From RGIG4074 sp964459165 (GTDB lineage Bacteria > Bacillota > Clostridia > Christensenellales > Borkfalkiaceae), in the NCBI GenBank assembly GCA_964459165.1, contig CAYWKM010000018.1, positions 1 through 31,347 of the forward strand: a stretch of 31,347 nucleotides of DNA. Reading direction: 5' to 3'. The notes under the pieces are model-generated. The model did not search any database. It saw only the letters and a list, made by a program, of their open reading frames with translations, and was not told where the DNA came from. Both the position numbers and the translations under genes were made by a program. The number at the start of each line of letters is the position of its first letter. Position 1 is the stretch's first letter. This document shows positions 7,095 through 15,359 of the stretch, in pieces.

Positions 7095-8450
7095 ATGCAA
7101 CTCGTTTACGGTGTAAAAGACAGACCCAAGATCGGACAAATTCTTTTGTTCGCGCTTCAACAGCTCCTCGCCATTCTTGCGGCGACGATCGCCGTTCCCG
7201 CGATTACCGGCAACGGAATGTCCGCTTCCGCAGCTCTTTTCGGCGCGGGCGTCGGCACAATCGTGTATCTTTTATTCACGAAATTCAAAAGTCCCGTATT
7301 CCTCGGATCTTCCTTCGCCTTCCTCGGCTCCATGGCGGCGGCTTTCGCCGGCGGCGTGTCCATGTCGGCGGGATACCTCGGTCTTATCGTCGGCGCGGCG
7401 CTCGCAGGGGGCGCTTACGTCGTCATCGCGATCGTCGTTAAATTCGTAGGCTCCGCATGGATCGACAAAATCATGCCCGCCGTCGTCATCGGCCCCACCG
7501 TCGCCATCATCGGATTATCCCTGGCGGGAAGCGCGATTAGCGACCTCACCGGCGCAAGCGCCACTTATTCCCCTTTCGTAGCCGTCGTCTGCGGCCTCGT
7601 GACCCTCGCCGTTACCATCGCTTGCTCCGTTTACGGCAAAAAACTCTTAAAGATGATCCCCTTTATCGTCGGCATTCTCGCAGGCTACGTCGTCGCGACG
7701 ATTTTCACCCTCATCGGGAACGCAACCGACACCGAGGCGCTCGTCGTCATCGACTTTGCGGCGTTCAAAGAGATGCAGTGGGTTCCCTCCTTCACCTTTA
7801 TCACCGCGTTTAAAGGAAACTATGAATTTGGCGAAGCGGAATCCTTCGGCGGATACTTTGCGACCATCGCGGTCGCTTACGTTCCCGTCGCGCTCGTCGT
7901 TCTCGCGGAACACATCGCCGATCATAAGAACATCTCTTCCATCATCGAAACGGATCTGTTGAAGGATCCCGGGCTGCACAGAACCCTCCTCGGCGACGGC
8001 GTAGGCTCCATGGTGGGCGCGTTCTTCGGCGGCTGCCCCAACACCACGTACGGCGAATCGGTTGGCTGCGTCGCCATTTCCGGAAACGCTTCCATCGTGA
8101 CGATTTTCGCAACCGCGATCCTCGCGATCGTCGTCTCCTTCATCGCGCCCTTCACGACCTTCCTTTCGACCATTCCCTCCTGCGTCATGGGCGGCGTATG
8201 CGTCGCGCTCTACGGATTTATCGCCGTGTCCGGCTTGAAGATGATCCAGCCCGTCGATCTCAACGATAACAAAAACCTCTTCGTCGTATCCGTCGTTCTC
8301 GTCGCAGGCGTGGGCGGTATGTCGCTCACCTTCGGTCAGGTCACCATCACCGCGGTTGCCTGCGCGCTCATCCTCGGCATTCTCGCAAACGTCCTCGTTC
8401 ACGCAAAGGATAAGAAAGAAAGCGTGAAAGAGGAAAAGAAGGAAGAGTAA
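7095..8450 (+). CDS. uraA: Uracil permease (NCS2/UraA family)
   Basis: The 451-residue product is a polytopic membrane transporter of the nucleobase-cation symporter 2 family, with about 14 hydrophobic segments. Key signatures are LAEHIADHKNIS, carrying the substrate-binding glutamate region, and GGCPNTTYGESVGCVAISG, carrying the second conserved glutamate loop. Uracil rather than xanthine is favoured because a PyrR-type attenuator precedes it. The start at 7095 is chosen because GGAG (7082-7085) lies 9 bases upstream, the N-terminus then matches the family, and any earlier start would lie inside the attenuator. The C-terminal tail is Lys/Glu-rich. It is monocistronic, ending at a strong hairpin at 8474. 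Confidence 0.93.
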   Translation: MQLVYGVKDRPKIGQILLFALQQLLAILAATIAVPAITGNGMSASAALFGAGVGTIVYLLFTKFKSPVFLGSSFAFLGSMAAAFAGGVSMSAGYLGLIVGAALAGGAYVVIAIVVKFVGSAWIDKIMPAVVIGPTVAIIGLSLAGSAISDLTGASATYSPFVAVVCGLVTLAVTIACSVYGKKLLKMIPFIVGILAGYVVATIFTLIGNATDTEALVVIDFAAFKEMQWVPSFTFITAFKGNYEFGEAESFGGYFATIAVAYVPVALVVLAEHIADHKNISSIIETDLLKDPGLHRTLLGDGVGSMVGAFFGGCPNTTYGESVGCVAISGNASIVTIFATAILAIVVSFIAPFTTFLSTIPSCVMGGVCVALYGFIAVSGLKMIQPVDLNDNKNLFVVSVVLVAGVGGMSLTFGQVTITAVACALILGILANVLVHAKDKKESVKEEKKEE

Positions 8451-8473
8451 TCGGATTAGCTTCCGTTAAGAAT

Positions 8474-8516
8474 AAAGAAAGGGCGAAACCGTTTTTTCGG
8501 TTCCGCCCTTTCTTTA
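8474..8516. terminator. Bidirectional terminator between uraA and the lipoprotein gene
   Basis: An 18-base stem with one mismatch (8474-8491 with 8498-8515) around a T-rich loop. The stem is flanked by A on one side and T on the other, so it can stop both convergent genes. Confidence 0.85.
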
Positions 8517-8564
8517 AAAAAATTTAAAAGGAGGAAGTTTATACTTCCATGTGCAAGCAAATCG

Positions 8565-9395
8565 TTATTCTTCCGTGATGCGGATGCAGTTGACGAAGAC
8601 CGTCGAACTCGCCACGAGGGAATAATAGCCCGTCTGAACGGGAATTTCCTCTTCCGTTTCTCTCACCTTTGAGCTGTCAAAATATTTCTTGAAACTGCCC
8701 AGCCCGACCGAGAGATACTCCTCGTCGTCCCCTATGGAATAGTCGAAATTGTAGCTGTCCGTTCCCGATACCGAGCCGACGTCTTCGTCGGAAGAACTCT
8801 CAGAAGTCATATAGCCCGTATTACTGTAAAAATACGTATCGTCGTCTGCTCTGTACACCGTATCCGAAAATTTGTAGTACAGCGTCAGGGCTATGCTTTC
8901 GCCCGGCTCGATCTTTCTGGGGAAATCGGGAATCGAGGTTCCGCCTCCATATATATAGGGAATCAGATCGCTATATCGGTCGTCGATCGACCCTTCCGAG
9001 CCGATCGGTTCGCCCGTGAAGAGATCGACCCCCTGCCAGACGAGTCTCCCGGTTATATAGGTTGGCTGGACGTACATCCTGCCTTCCTTATGCGTGAATA
9101 AACGGCTTGTCATATTGTAAAATAATCCCACCTTCTTCGCATATTTTATCGCCTTTTCCGAGGTGTTCGTATAGACGATATCGATGGGAATGTAATAGTT
9201 GTTCGCCTCCAATTCCGAAAGCGTATATTCCGCCTTTTCGATATGAAGACTCATCTCGTAATCCGATTTTCTGTAATTTGAAAACTCAATTATTTCCTCT
9301 CCGCAACCCGAAAGAAAGAACGCGCAAGAGAAAACCGTCGCCGCCGCAAGAGATAAAACCGCCGGTCTTTTTAAGCTTTTCCTTTTGAATTCCAT
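8565..9395 (-). CDS. Lipoprotein of unknown function
   Basis: The 276-residue protein has a charged N-terminus, a hydrophobic core and a lipobox FLSGC with the lipid-modified cysteine at 31, so it should be anchored on the outer face of the membrane. The mature part is beta-rich. It contains IDIVYTNTSEKAIKYA, which resembles the strand pattern of immunoglobulin-like or DUF4352-type domains that describe ionic or lipid surface proteins, and a Ser/Asp-rich low-complexity stretch around 193-212. I do not recognise a catalytic motif. The Shine-Dalgarno AAAGGAGA is well placed, and a strong promoter lies at 9515-9543. Confidence 0.8.
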   Translation of the reverse strand: MEFKRKSLKRPAVLSLAAATVFSCAFFLSGCGEEIIEFSNYRKSDYEMSLHIEKAEYTLSELEANNYYIPIDIVYTNTSEKAIKYAKKVGLFYNMTSRLFTHKEGRMYVQPTYITGRLVWQGVDLFTGEPIGSEGSIDDRYSDLIPYIYGGGTSIPDFPRKIEPGESIALTLYYKFSDTVYRADDDTYFYSNTGYMTSESSSDEDVGSVSGTDSYNFDYSIGDDEEYLSVGLGSFKKYFDSSKVRETEEEIPVQTGYYSLVASSTVFVNCIRITEE

Positions 9396-9514
9396 TTCCT
9401 TTTTCTCCTTTCTGTAATATTTATGAAAACAAGGCGGCGTTCCGAAGCGAAACGCACGCTCTCATTCCCCCTTTTCAAGCGTCCCCCCTCTCTCTTATTT
9501 CTTTATTTTTTTAA

Positions 9515-9543
9515 ATTATATCATGTTTTTTTAGAGATTTCAA
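9515..9543 (-). promoter_or_regulatory. Promoter of the lipoprotein gene
   Basis: On the minus strand TTGAAA (9543-9538), a 17-base spacer containing an extended TG motif, and TATAAT (9520-9515). The untranslated leader would be about 112 bases. Confidence 0.8.
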
Positions 9544-9578
9544 TAGGTTTTTTTTATTTTTTTTCGGAGTTTTGGCAA

Positions 9579-9656
9579 AAAAACGACTTATTTTTGAGGT
9601 CGTCCCCGACGACCTATTATGATAACTTTTATGATGATAAGAGTCGTTTCCCCTTT
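9579..9656. repeat. Nested inverted repeats in an intergenic gap
   Basis: AGGTCGTC-CCC-GACGACCT (9597-9615) is a perfect 8-base-arm palindrome. Around it, AAACGACTTAT on the left and ATAAGAGTCGTTT on the right form an outer, nearly perfect pair. No T run follows, so it is not a normal terminator. It may be a structured RNA, an operator or a decayed repeat. The rest of 9396-9657 is AT-rich and holds no gene that I can see apart from the lipoprotein promoter. Confidence 0.5.
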
Positions 9657-9667
9657 TTTCGATCGGT

Positions 9668-9701
9668 TAAAAAACCCCTTCGGATGGGTTTCCCGAAGGG
9701 G
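9668..9701 (-). terminator. Intrinsic terminator of the SSB-like gene
   Basis: On the minus strand CCCCTTCGG pairs with CCGAAGGGG, followed by a run of six T. Confidence 0.85.
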
Positions 9702-9769
9702 CTGCGATGAAATTTTACCGTCGGCGCAAAGACGCGACGCGCCGCGCGAAAAAAAAGAAAGAAAAAGAC

Positions 9770-10474
9770 TCAATTTTCATAAACCTGATCCGCGCAATTC
9801 TGCGGAGATACGGACGTATACAATTCAAATTCCTCTTCCAGAGAGAAGTCCTCCGCATTGTCGTACACCGCGAGCTTGGAGACGGAGACCTCGTAGGCGG
9901 TGAGCGTAACCAAGTCGTTTTCCGCCGTCTTCTTCTGATACTCGCGGCTCTGGATTCTGCCGGAGAGCGCGACGCGATCGCCCACGGCGAGATTTTTGAC
10001 GAAGCGAGCGTTTCTTCCCCAAGCGATGCAGGGAATATAATCCGACTTGTTATAGGCGCGGTTGACGGCGATGAGAAGGTCGGCGATCTCTCGGTTAAAG
10101 GGCGTGGTGCGATAGACGGGCGGCTTGCAAATATAACCGCTCAAAACGATGCTGTTGGGATTTTTGGAAGGAGACGCGTCTACGAGCTCCCTGACGAAAA
10201 CGGTAAGCATCAGGCGGGATCTCCCGTCCTCGATCTTGTTGTAGCTGCGGAACTGCCCCAGAGCGGACAGCGTGGAGCCCACATGGAGCTCGTTGCCCTG
10301 TATCAGCCTTTCCGAAACGGTTACGGGGAGAATATCCGCCTGCCCCGAAAGGCGCATGACGCGGACGGAAAGCTCGTAAAAGCCCTCGCCGTACACCTCA
10401 TGCGAAAATTTCGCTTCGCTGACGATCTCTCCCATAACGTAGACTTTATTGTTTTTTTCCGACACGTAATTCAT
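9770..10474 (-). CDS. ssb: Single-stranded DNA-binding protein with two OB folds
   Basis: The 234-residue protein appears to hold two oligonucleotide-binding folds in tandem. The second (about 108-195) is the clearest SSB match: VLSGYICKPPVYRTTPFNRE, then IPCIAWGRNARFVKNLAVGD and VALSGRIQSREYQ. The first (about 8-100) has the same strand order (NNKVYVMGEIVSEAKFSHEV, then STLSALGQFRSYN) but diverged sequence. A standard bacterial SSB has one fold and an acidic C-terminal tip ending DDDIPF; here the tail is acidic in the middle (EDFSLEEEFE) and lacks that tip. It is therefore probably a secondary, specialised SSB. A well-placed GGAGG Shine-Dalgarno precedes the ATG. It follows the PdaB-like gene by 31 bases and probably shares its transcript. 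Confidence 0.8.
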   Translation of the reverse strand: MNYVSEKNNKVYVMGEIVSEAKFSHEVYGEGFYELSVRVMRLSGQADILPVTVSERLIQGNELHVGSTLSALGQFRSYNKIEDGRSRLMLTVFVRELVDASPSKNPNSIVLSGYICKPPVYRTTPFNREIADLLIAVNRAYNKSDYIPCIAWGRNARFVKNLAVGDRVALSGRIQSREYQKKTAENDLVTLTAYEVSVSKLAVYDNAEDFSLEEEFELYTSVSPQNCADQVYEN

Positions 10475-10505
10475 GATAACCTCCGAATAGTTTTTCCGTG
10501 TATTT

Positions 10506-11288
10506 TTATAACGAAGCGGAACGCTCCGCTTTTAATTGTTTTCCGCTCGCGTCGATTTCGTGATCGCCGCGATAAATGAGATCGCCGATGTTTACGAACC
10601 GGTAACCCCGGTTTAAAAGGGTTTCCAAAACGATCGGCAACGCTTCCGCCGTATGCAGTCCGTTATTATGGCAGAGAATGATGCTGCCGGACTCCGCGCT
10701 GTTGATGATGCGCATGGCGATATCCGTCGCGGAGAGATCCTTCCAATCGAGGGAATCCACGCTCCACTGTATCGTATACAGCCCCATCGCCTTCGCCGTA
10801 TCGACGACGAGATCGTCGTAATCGCCGTAGGGCGGACGGAAGAGTTCGACCGTCTTCCCCGTAATCGCCTTAATGGCGTCGGAGGAGGTTTCCAGTTCCT
10901 TTCGAATCTCCGCCTCGTTCATTTTGCTCATGTAGGAATGCGTGGAGGAATGCGTTCCGATCTCGCAGCCCGCCGCGTCGATTTTTTTGACGTAATCGGG
11001 ATATTTTTCCGTCCAGAATTGCACCATGAAAAAGGTCGCGGTGACGCCCGAAGCTTTGAGCGCTTTTAAAATCGCGTCGGTATATTCCGTGCCCCAAGCG
11101 CAATCGAAGGAAACGGCGATCTCCTTATCGTCCCGTTCGACGCAATAAATGGGGAGAGAGCGTACCGTTTCGCCGTAAAACACGGCGTATGCGCCGGTTA
11201 AACGAAGGGCGAACGCGCTCGCCAAAAAAACAGCCGAAGCGCCCACGCAGAAACACGCCTTTTTTATCGAAATCCACATCAATCTCAT
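10506..11288 (-). CDS. Polysaccharide deacetylase, PdaB-like
   Basis: The 260-residue protein has an N-terminal membrane anchor or signal (about 11-30) and a NodB-type polysaccharide deacetylase domain. Motif 1 reads SFDCAWG (D62), as in the sporulation protein PdaB (FDISWG), where the second Asp of the usual TFDDG is also replaced. Motif 2 is HSSTH (H113, H117), motif 3 is RPPYGDYD (R151) and motif 5 is LCHN. PdaB helps maintain spores in B. subtilis; whether it deacetylates glycan is unsettled, and the replaced metal-binding Asp raises the same doubt here. GGAG lies 7 bases before the ATG at 11288. Family membership is firm; the sporulation role is inferred. Confidence 0.85.
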   Translation of the reverse strand: MRLMWISIKKACFCVGASAVFLASAFALRLTGAYAVFYGETVRSLPIYCVERDDKEIAVSFDCAWGTEYTDAILKALKASGVTATFFMVQFWTEKYPDYVKKIDAAGCEIGTHSSTHSYMSKMNEAEIRKELETSSDAIKAITGKTVELFRPPYGDYDDLVVDTAKAMGLYTIQWSVDSLDWKDLSATDIAMRIINSAESGSIILCHNNGLHTAEALPIVLETLLNRGYRFVNIGDLIYRGDHEIDASGKQLKAERSASL

Positions 11289-11804
11289 TGTCTGCTCCTA
11301 TCCTACCATTTTCCCTTCGGCATAAAATAAAATTTTTTGTCGAATTTGCGATAAAAATGGAAAATGTGTCTTTTCATCTGCTATAATTTATGTCCGTCTT
11401 CGGTAAAAAAGAACAATCCGCCCGATAAAAACGCCCGCGTCCTTTCAATAGAGCCGAACTTTCCCCGTCAGAGCGTCTCTGCTTTTTTTTAAAAAATTTC
11501 CCCTTTCGCGATTTATGATAATCGACTTTTGGGACGCGCCATGGATAACGCCGTGAAATCTTCGTGAAACGGTCGGAAAAGACGAAGATTTCTCCCCGCG
11601 ACAGCGAGATTTTTTTATCAAGCAAAAAAAGAGTTCCGTCGGACGCGGAACTCCCTTTCAAGTCTGATTTTTTTATTTTTCCCTTCGCGGAGAGGGAGGC
11701 GAAAGCCCTCTCGTCTTCCCTTTTCTTTTATGACGAAGACGAGCCTTCCGCCTCTCCCGTATTCTCTCGTTCGCGCGCGCGTCTTTTTTCGGAAATTTAC
11801 GCTT
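11289..11804. other. Gap without a recognisable gene
   Basis: The part beside the deacetylase gene should hold its promoter, but I could not find a convincing -35/-10 pair. TATAAT at 11382-11387 on the plus strand lacks a matching -35 box. A terminator at 11624-11653 belongs to the hypothetical gene upstream on the minus strand. Open frames here are Ser/Arg-rich and look non-coding. Confidence 0.5.
11624..11653 (-). terminator. Intrinsic terminator behind the 126-residue hypothetical gene
   Basis: On the minus strand GAGTTCCG pairs with CGGAACTC around a 7-base loop, followed by seven T. It lies about 150 bases beyond the stop codon. Confidence 0.85.
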
Positions 11805-12185
11805 TCAGGAGAGCGGAATTCCGAAAAAGCTTCCGTCCTTCACGTCCTCTTTCAAAAGTCGGGCGTAAAAGCAAAGAATCTCTTCGTCGGACGGCTTTTT
11901 GAAAAAATGCTTTCTCTTAAACGCGCGGAACTGTTTCTTATGCAAAAGATGCAACTTCGGAAAGCGATACTCCCCCGTATAGACGACGCAATTGAAATAT
12001 TGACCGCCGCCCGAGACCGTCCTCAAATCAAAATACGCTCCCTTCTTTAAAAAGCGGTAAATATACACGCACGTCTTATCCGACGCCTTTTCATAGGTAT
12101 ACTCATATTCAAATCCGTGATCGAGCAAAAAAGAAAATTCTCTCTCGATCGCATCCTCGTAAGGCTTTTTCTCTGTTTTCGCCAT
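11805..12185 (-). CDS. Hypothetical protein
   Basis: This 126-residue basic protein is not one I recognise. It mixes a charged N-terminal helix (YEDAIEREFSFLLDHGF) with beta strands rich in Tyr and Phe (CVYIYRFLKKGAYFDLRTVS, then YFNCVVYTG), and a C-terminal helix. It has no signal peptide or membrane segment. It is likely real because it has a near-consensus promoter at 12255-12283, a Shine-Dalgarno (GGGGAG, 9 bases before the ATG) and a clean terminator at 11624-11653, and so forms a monocistronic unit. Function unknown. Confidence 0.75.
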   Translation of the reverse strand: MAKTEKKPYEDAIEREFSFLLDHGFEYEYTYEKASDKTCVYIYRFLKKGAYFDLRTVSGGGQYFNCVVYTGEYRFPKLHLLHKKQFRAFKRKHFFKKPSDEEILCFYARLLKEDVKDGSFFGIPLS

Positions 12186-12254
12186 CGCTTCTCTCTCCCC
12201 TTCGTAATTCGTAAAACGATTTTTTTCGGTCGGCTTCGCCGTTCCGTTTACGAT

Positions 12255-12283
12255 ATTCTAACAAAAAAGAGACGGGCTGTCAA
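12255..12283 (-). promoter_or_regulatory. Promoter of the 126-residue hypothetical gene
   Basis: On the minus strand TTGACA (12283-12278), a 17-base spacer and TAGAAT (12260-12255). Confidence 0.8.
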
Positions 12284-12306
12284 TACGTAGGGAAAAAAGA
12301 CGGGAG

Positions 12307-12348
12307 AAAAAAGCGTCGCCCTCTTTTAAAGGGCGGAGCCGCGCTTTT
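12307..12348 (-). terminator. Terminator of the leuA-comF operon
   Basis: On the minus strand AAAAGCG, then GCCCT, pair with AGGGC and CGCTTTT with small internal loops, followed by a T run. Confidence 0.7.
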
Positions 12349-12409
12349 GATTTTAAATACCTTTTAGAGGATAAAGCTCCTCTTTCTTGATCGCCCGCTT
12401 TCCTCCCGT

Positions 12410-13153
12410 TTAAACGTTCCCTTCCTCTTTTTTCTTTTCAAATTCCACCGAAGCGACGGTCAAAAGGAACACCTTTTCCGCGCCCTTTTTCTTCAATTCC
12501 TCCGCGATCGCATCCGAAGTCGCGCCCGTCGTGAGCACGTCGTCCACGAGAAGAATCCTCCTGCCCCGCGCTCCTTTCGTCGCTTTGAAGCAGTCTTGAA
12601 GATTTTTCCTCCTCTCCCTTATGCCGAGTCCCCGTTGATCGAGAGAAGGCTTCCGCTTGACGAGAAGCTCCTCCACGGGCAAGCCGATTCTCTTGCCGAG
12701 CCGCACGGCGAGCTCTCTCGATTGGTTGAAGCCCCTCGCCCGCTCGTCCTTCTTCGTCATCGGCACATACGCGAGGCAATCGATCGCTTGGTCGGAAAAA
12801 TGCTTTCGGTAGGTCGCCTCCAACAGCTCCGCAAAATAGACGGCTAAAAGGCGGCTTCCGTTTTTGAAGGAATAAACGAGCTTCCTCACGCCGCCGTCAA
12901 AGGAAAAGCAGGAGCGCGCCGCGTCCGTCTTCGGACAGACGGCTTTACATTCGCGGCATACGCCGGCGGCGGGTTGCCTCCTTCCGCATTTGTCGCACAC
13001 GATTTTATCGTTATAGGCGAGGTTATCGTTACACTCCCTGCAAACAAAGCTTCCGTCGAAGACCTCCCTGCCGCAGACGCGGCAGGTGAAATTTTCGGGA
13101 CGAAAAAAAACGTCGTATATTCTTCGGAAGAGCCCTTTGCCTTCGCCCGTCAT
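12410..13153 (-). CDS. comF: ComF-family phosphoribosyltransferase
   Basis: The 247-residue product has an N-terminal zinc-finger region with four CxxC-type pairs (CRVCGREVFDGSFVCRECN, then CDKCG and CRECK) and a C-terminal phosphoribosyltransferase domain whose PRPP-binding loop is ILLVDDVLTTGATSD. FNQSRELAVRLGKRIGLP is the usual ComF linker. ComF/GntX proteins are linked to DNA uptake in competent bacteria, probably as helpers of the ComFA helicase, but they are also found where competence is not known. No other competence gene is visible here. The start at 13153 is chosen because its ATG overlaps the leuA stop (ATGA) and the family N-terminus begins there. It therefore depends on leuA transcription and its T-box, an odd pairing. 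Confidence 0.9.
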   Translation of the reverse strand: MTGEGKGLFRRIYDVFFRPENFTCRVCGREVFDGSFVCRECNDNLAYNDKIVCDKCGRRQPAAGVCRECKAVCPKTDAARSCFSFDGGVRKLVYSFKNGSRLLAVYFAELLEATYRKHFSDQAIDCLAYVPMTKKDERARGFNQSRELAVRLGKRIGLPVEELLVKRKPSLDQRGLGIRERRKNLQDCFKATKGARGRRILLVDDVLTTGATSDAIAEELKKKGAEKVFLLTVASVEFEKKKEEGNV

Positions 13154-14823
13154 TTCGCCCTTCCGACCGCCTCGAACATATTGTTGAGCGCGGCGACGAG
13201 AGCCTTGACGGAAGAACGGATGATATCCTCGTGAATGCCCGCTCCCCAATAGGTAACGCCATCCTTTTCCACGCCGATATAGGAGATGGCGCGCGAGGAA
13301 GAGCCTCTGGCGAGCGCGTGCTGTTCGTATCCGTTCAACTGATAGGCGACTCCGAAATATTTCTTGATCGCGTTGGAAACGGCGTCGAGCCGTCCGTTTC
13401 CGGAAGCCTCCGCCGTCGTCACCTTGCCGTCGATTCGGATATTGACGTACGCCTCGATTCCGTCGATCTGCTTATAATGACATTCCCCGATATCGAACAC
13501 GGAACGGTTGTCGACGAAACGATCCATAAAAATTTCGTAGACCTCGTCCGGCTTCAGCTCCTTATGGAGTTTGTCCGAAACGCCCTTCGCCGCGTAGCCC
13601 ATGGCTTCCTTCATCTTGGCGGGCATTTTTATGCCGCGCGTCTGTTCGAGCACGTATCCTACGCCGCCCTTCCCCGATTGGGAATTAATGCGAATCACGT
13701 CGCTGTCGTATTCCCTGCCGACGTCGTGAGGATCGATGGGAAGATAGGGAACCGTCCATTTTTCGCAATCGTTCGTTTCGCGGTAGCGCATCCCTTTGGC
13801 GATCGCGTCCTGATGCGAGCCGGAGAACGCCGCGAAGACGAGCTCTCCCGCATAGGGCTGACGAGGGTTGACGGGCATCGTCGTAAACCGCTTATAGAGG
13901 GAAACGATATAGGGCATATTTTCAAAATTCAATCCGGGATCCACGCCGAGCGCGAACATATTCATGGCGACGGTGACGATATCCGCGTTGCCCGTCCGCT
14001 CTCCGTTGCCGAACAGCGTGCCTTCGATTCTGTCCGCCCCCGCCAGCAAGCCGAATTCCGCGTCCGCCACGCCGCAGCCGCGGTCGTTGTGCGGGTGAAG
14101 AGAGAGGACGACGTTCTCCCTGAAATGCAGTCTCTTGCTCACGTACTCGACCTGCTGGGCGTAAACGTGAGGCATGGAGTGTTCCACCGTCACGGGCAGA
14201 TTGACGATCGCCTTTCTGTCCGCGACGGGCTGCCATACGTCGAGCACGGCGTTGCACACGTCGAGCGCGTATTCGGGCTCCGTTCCCGTAAAGCTCTCGG
14301 GCGAATATTCGAAACGGTAGGACGCGCCGGCTTCCTCGGTCAGCTGTTTTAAGAGCTTCGCGCCGTCCACGGCGATCTTTTTGATCTGTTCTTTATCCTT
14401 TGCGAACACCTGCTCCCTTTGCGCGACGGAAGTGGAATTATATACGTGAACGATAACGTTTTTCGCTCCCTTGATCGCTTCGAACGTCTTTTTGACGATA
14501 TGCTCCCTCGCCTGCGTCAGGACCTGAATCGTAACGTCGTCGGGAATCAAATCCCGATCGATGAGCGCGCGCAAAAAGTCGTATTCCGTCTCGCTCGCGG
14601 CGGGAAAGCCCACCTCGATTTCCTTAAAGCCGACTTCGACGAGGAGCTTGAAAAATTCTATTTTCGTTTCGAGATCCATCGGCTCCACGAGCGCCTGATT
14701 GCCGTCGCGAAGATCGACGCTGCACCATACGGGCGCTTTGTCGACGCCGTCTTTTTCCGCCCAATCCATGCTTCTTTCGGGAGGAAGGAAGTATTGCTTT
14801 GCATACTTTTCGTAATTTTTCAT
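13150..14823 (-). CDS. leuA: 2-isopropylmalate synthase (long form)
   Basis: The 557-residue enzyme condenses acetyl-CoA with 2-oxoisovalerate, the first committed step of leucine synthesis. The catalytic TIM barrel shows WCSVDLRDGNQALVEPM with the metal-binding Asp, GFKEIEVGFPAAS, and LHPHNDRGCGVADAEFGLLA with the metal-binding His residues, then EGTLFGNGERTGNADIV. A C-terminal regulatory domain (about 430-557) carries the leucine-feedback fold. The length and N-terminus fit the LeuA2 class of actinobacteria and some Clostridia. ATG at 14823 is preferred over an upstream TTG because GAGGTG lies just before it. Expression should rise on leucine starvation through the T-box leader. No other leu genes are in the window. 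Confidence 0.94.
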   Translation of the reverse strand: MKNYEKYAKQYFLPPERSMDWAEKDGVDKAPVWCSVDLRDGNQALVEPMDLETKIEFFKLLVEVGFKEIEVGFPAASETEYDFLRALIDRDLIPDDVTIQVLTQAREHIVKKTFEAIKGAKNVIVHVYNSTSVAQREQVFAKDKEQIKKIAVDGAKLLKQLTEEAGASYRFEYSPESFTGTEPEYALDVCNAVLDVWQPVADRKAIVNLPVTVEHSMPHVYAQQVEYVSKRLHFRENVVLSLHPHNDRGCGVADAEFGLLAGADRIEGTLFGNGERTGNADIVTVAMNMFALGVDPGLNFENMPYIVSLYKRFTTMPVNPRQPYAGELVFAAFSGSHQDAIAKGMRYRETNDCEKWTVPYLPIDPHDVGREYDSDVIRINSQSGKGGVGYVLEQTRGIKMPAKMKEAMGYAAKGVSDKLHKELKPDEVYEIFMDRFVDNRSVFDIGECHYKQIDGIEAYVNIRIDGKVTTAEASGNGRLDAVSNAIKKYFGVAYQLNGYEQHALARGSSSRAISYIGVEKDGVTYWGAGIHEDIIRSSVKALVAALNNMFEAVGRAK

Positions 14824-14865
14824 GAAACACCTCAAAAAACGTATTTGCTGTTTTTATAAAGCGAG

Positions 14866-15131
14866 AGAAAAAAAGCGGCTCGCTCTCTTTTACAGAGACG
14901 CAAACCGCGCGGTACCACTCTTATTTACGGAATAATTCCGTACACTTTATGGGATACAGTCATATCCTTCTTCTGTAACGGGAAGCGCCCGTTCCGCGTC
15001 TACTCTCGTGAAAGATTTCGGGCGGACAGCTCGGCGGCGAGTTCGTTCCGTTTGCGCCGTTGCCTTGCACCGAACGGCAACTCTCTGAAGGCGCAGCGAC
15101 GGAATTACTATTCCGCTTCGTCGCTTTATTC
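14866..15131 (-). promoter_or_regulatory. Leucine T-box leader of leuA
   Basis: On the minus strand, the conserved T-box AGAGTGGTACCGCG lies at 14921-14908, with the UGGU that pairs the tRNA end (discriminator A). Stem I shows the AGAGAG and GGTGCAAGGC landmarks. The specifier sits in GAACTCGCC, giving CTC (15041-15039), a leucine codon followed by a purine, which matches leuA. The terminator stem (14908-14875, GCGG...CCGC) ends in seven T (14874-14868). Uncharged tRNA-Leu should stabilise the antiterminator and let leuA-comF be transcribed. Confidence 0.92.
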
Positions 15132-15136
15132 AATTT

Positions 15137-15165
15137 ATTCTACCATAAAAAAAAGAGAAAATCAA
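15137..15165 (-). promoter_or_regulatory. Promoter of the leuA T-box leader
   Basis: On the minus strand TTGATT (15165-15160), a 17-base spacer and TAGAAT (15142-15137), so transcription starts near 15130. Confidence 0.75.
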
Positions 15166-15359
15166 GTCTTTTTCTACAATGCGAAAACATTTTTTTAAAA
15201 GAGCAAAAGCAAGGCGGCGCGACGACAAACCGCGCGCGCCGTTCGTCGGCTTTTCCCTATTCCGACGGATTGACGCCTTTAAGCGATAAAGGACGCTCCC
15301 CGAAAAATCAAAAACCCGCTGCGCAAAATTCCCTTTGCGCCCTTTTTTCGCCGATTTTT

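Noticed and set aside
9707..10579. A 290-codon plus-strand open frame
   Set aside because: Antisense to the SSB-like gene; no ribosome binding site and no family match.
11382..11402. Plus-strand TATAAT with a nearby ATG
   Set aside because: No -35 box at the right distance, and the frame closes after 12 codons.
13231..14352. A 373-codon plus-strand open frame
   Set aside because: Antisense to leuA, whose catalytic motifs are complete; the frame is a codon-bias shadow.
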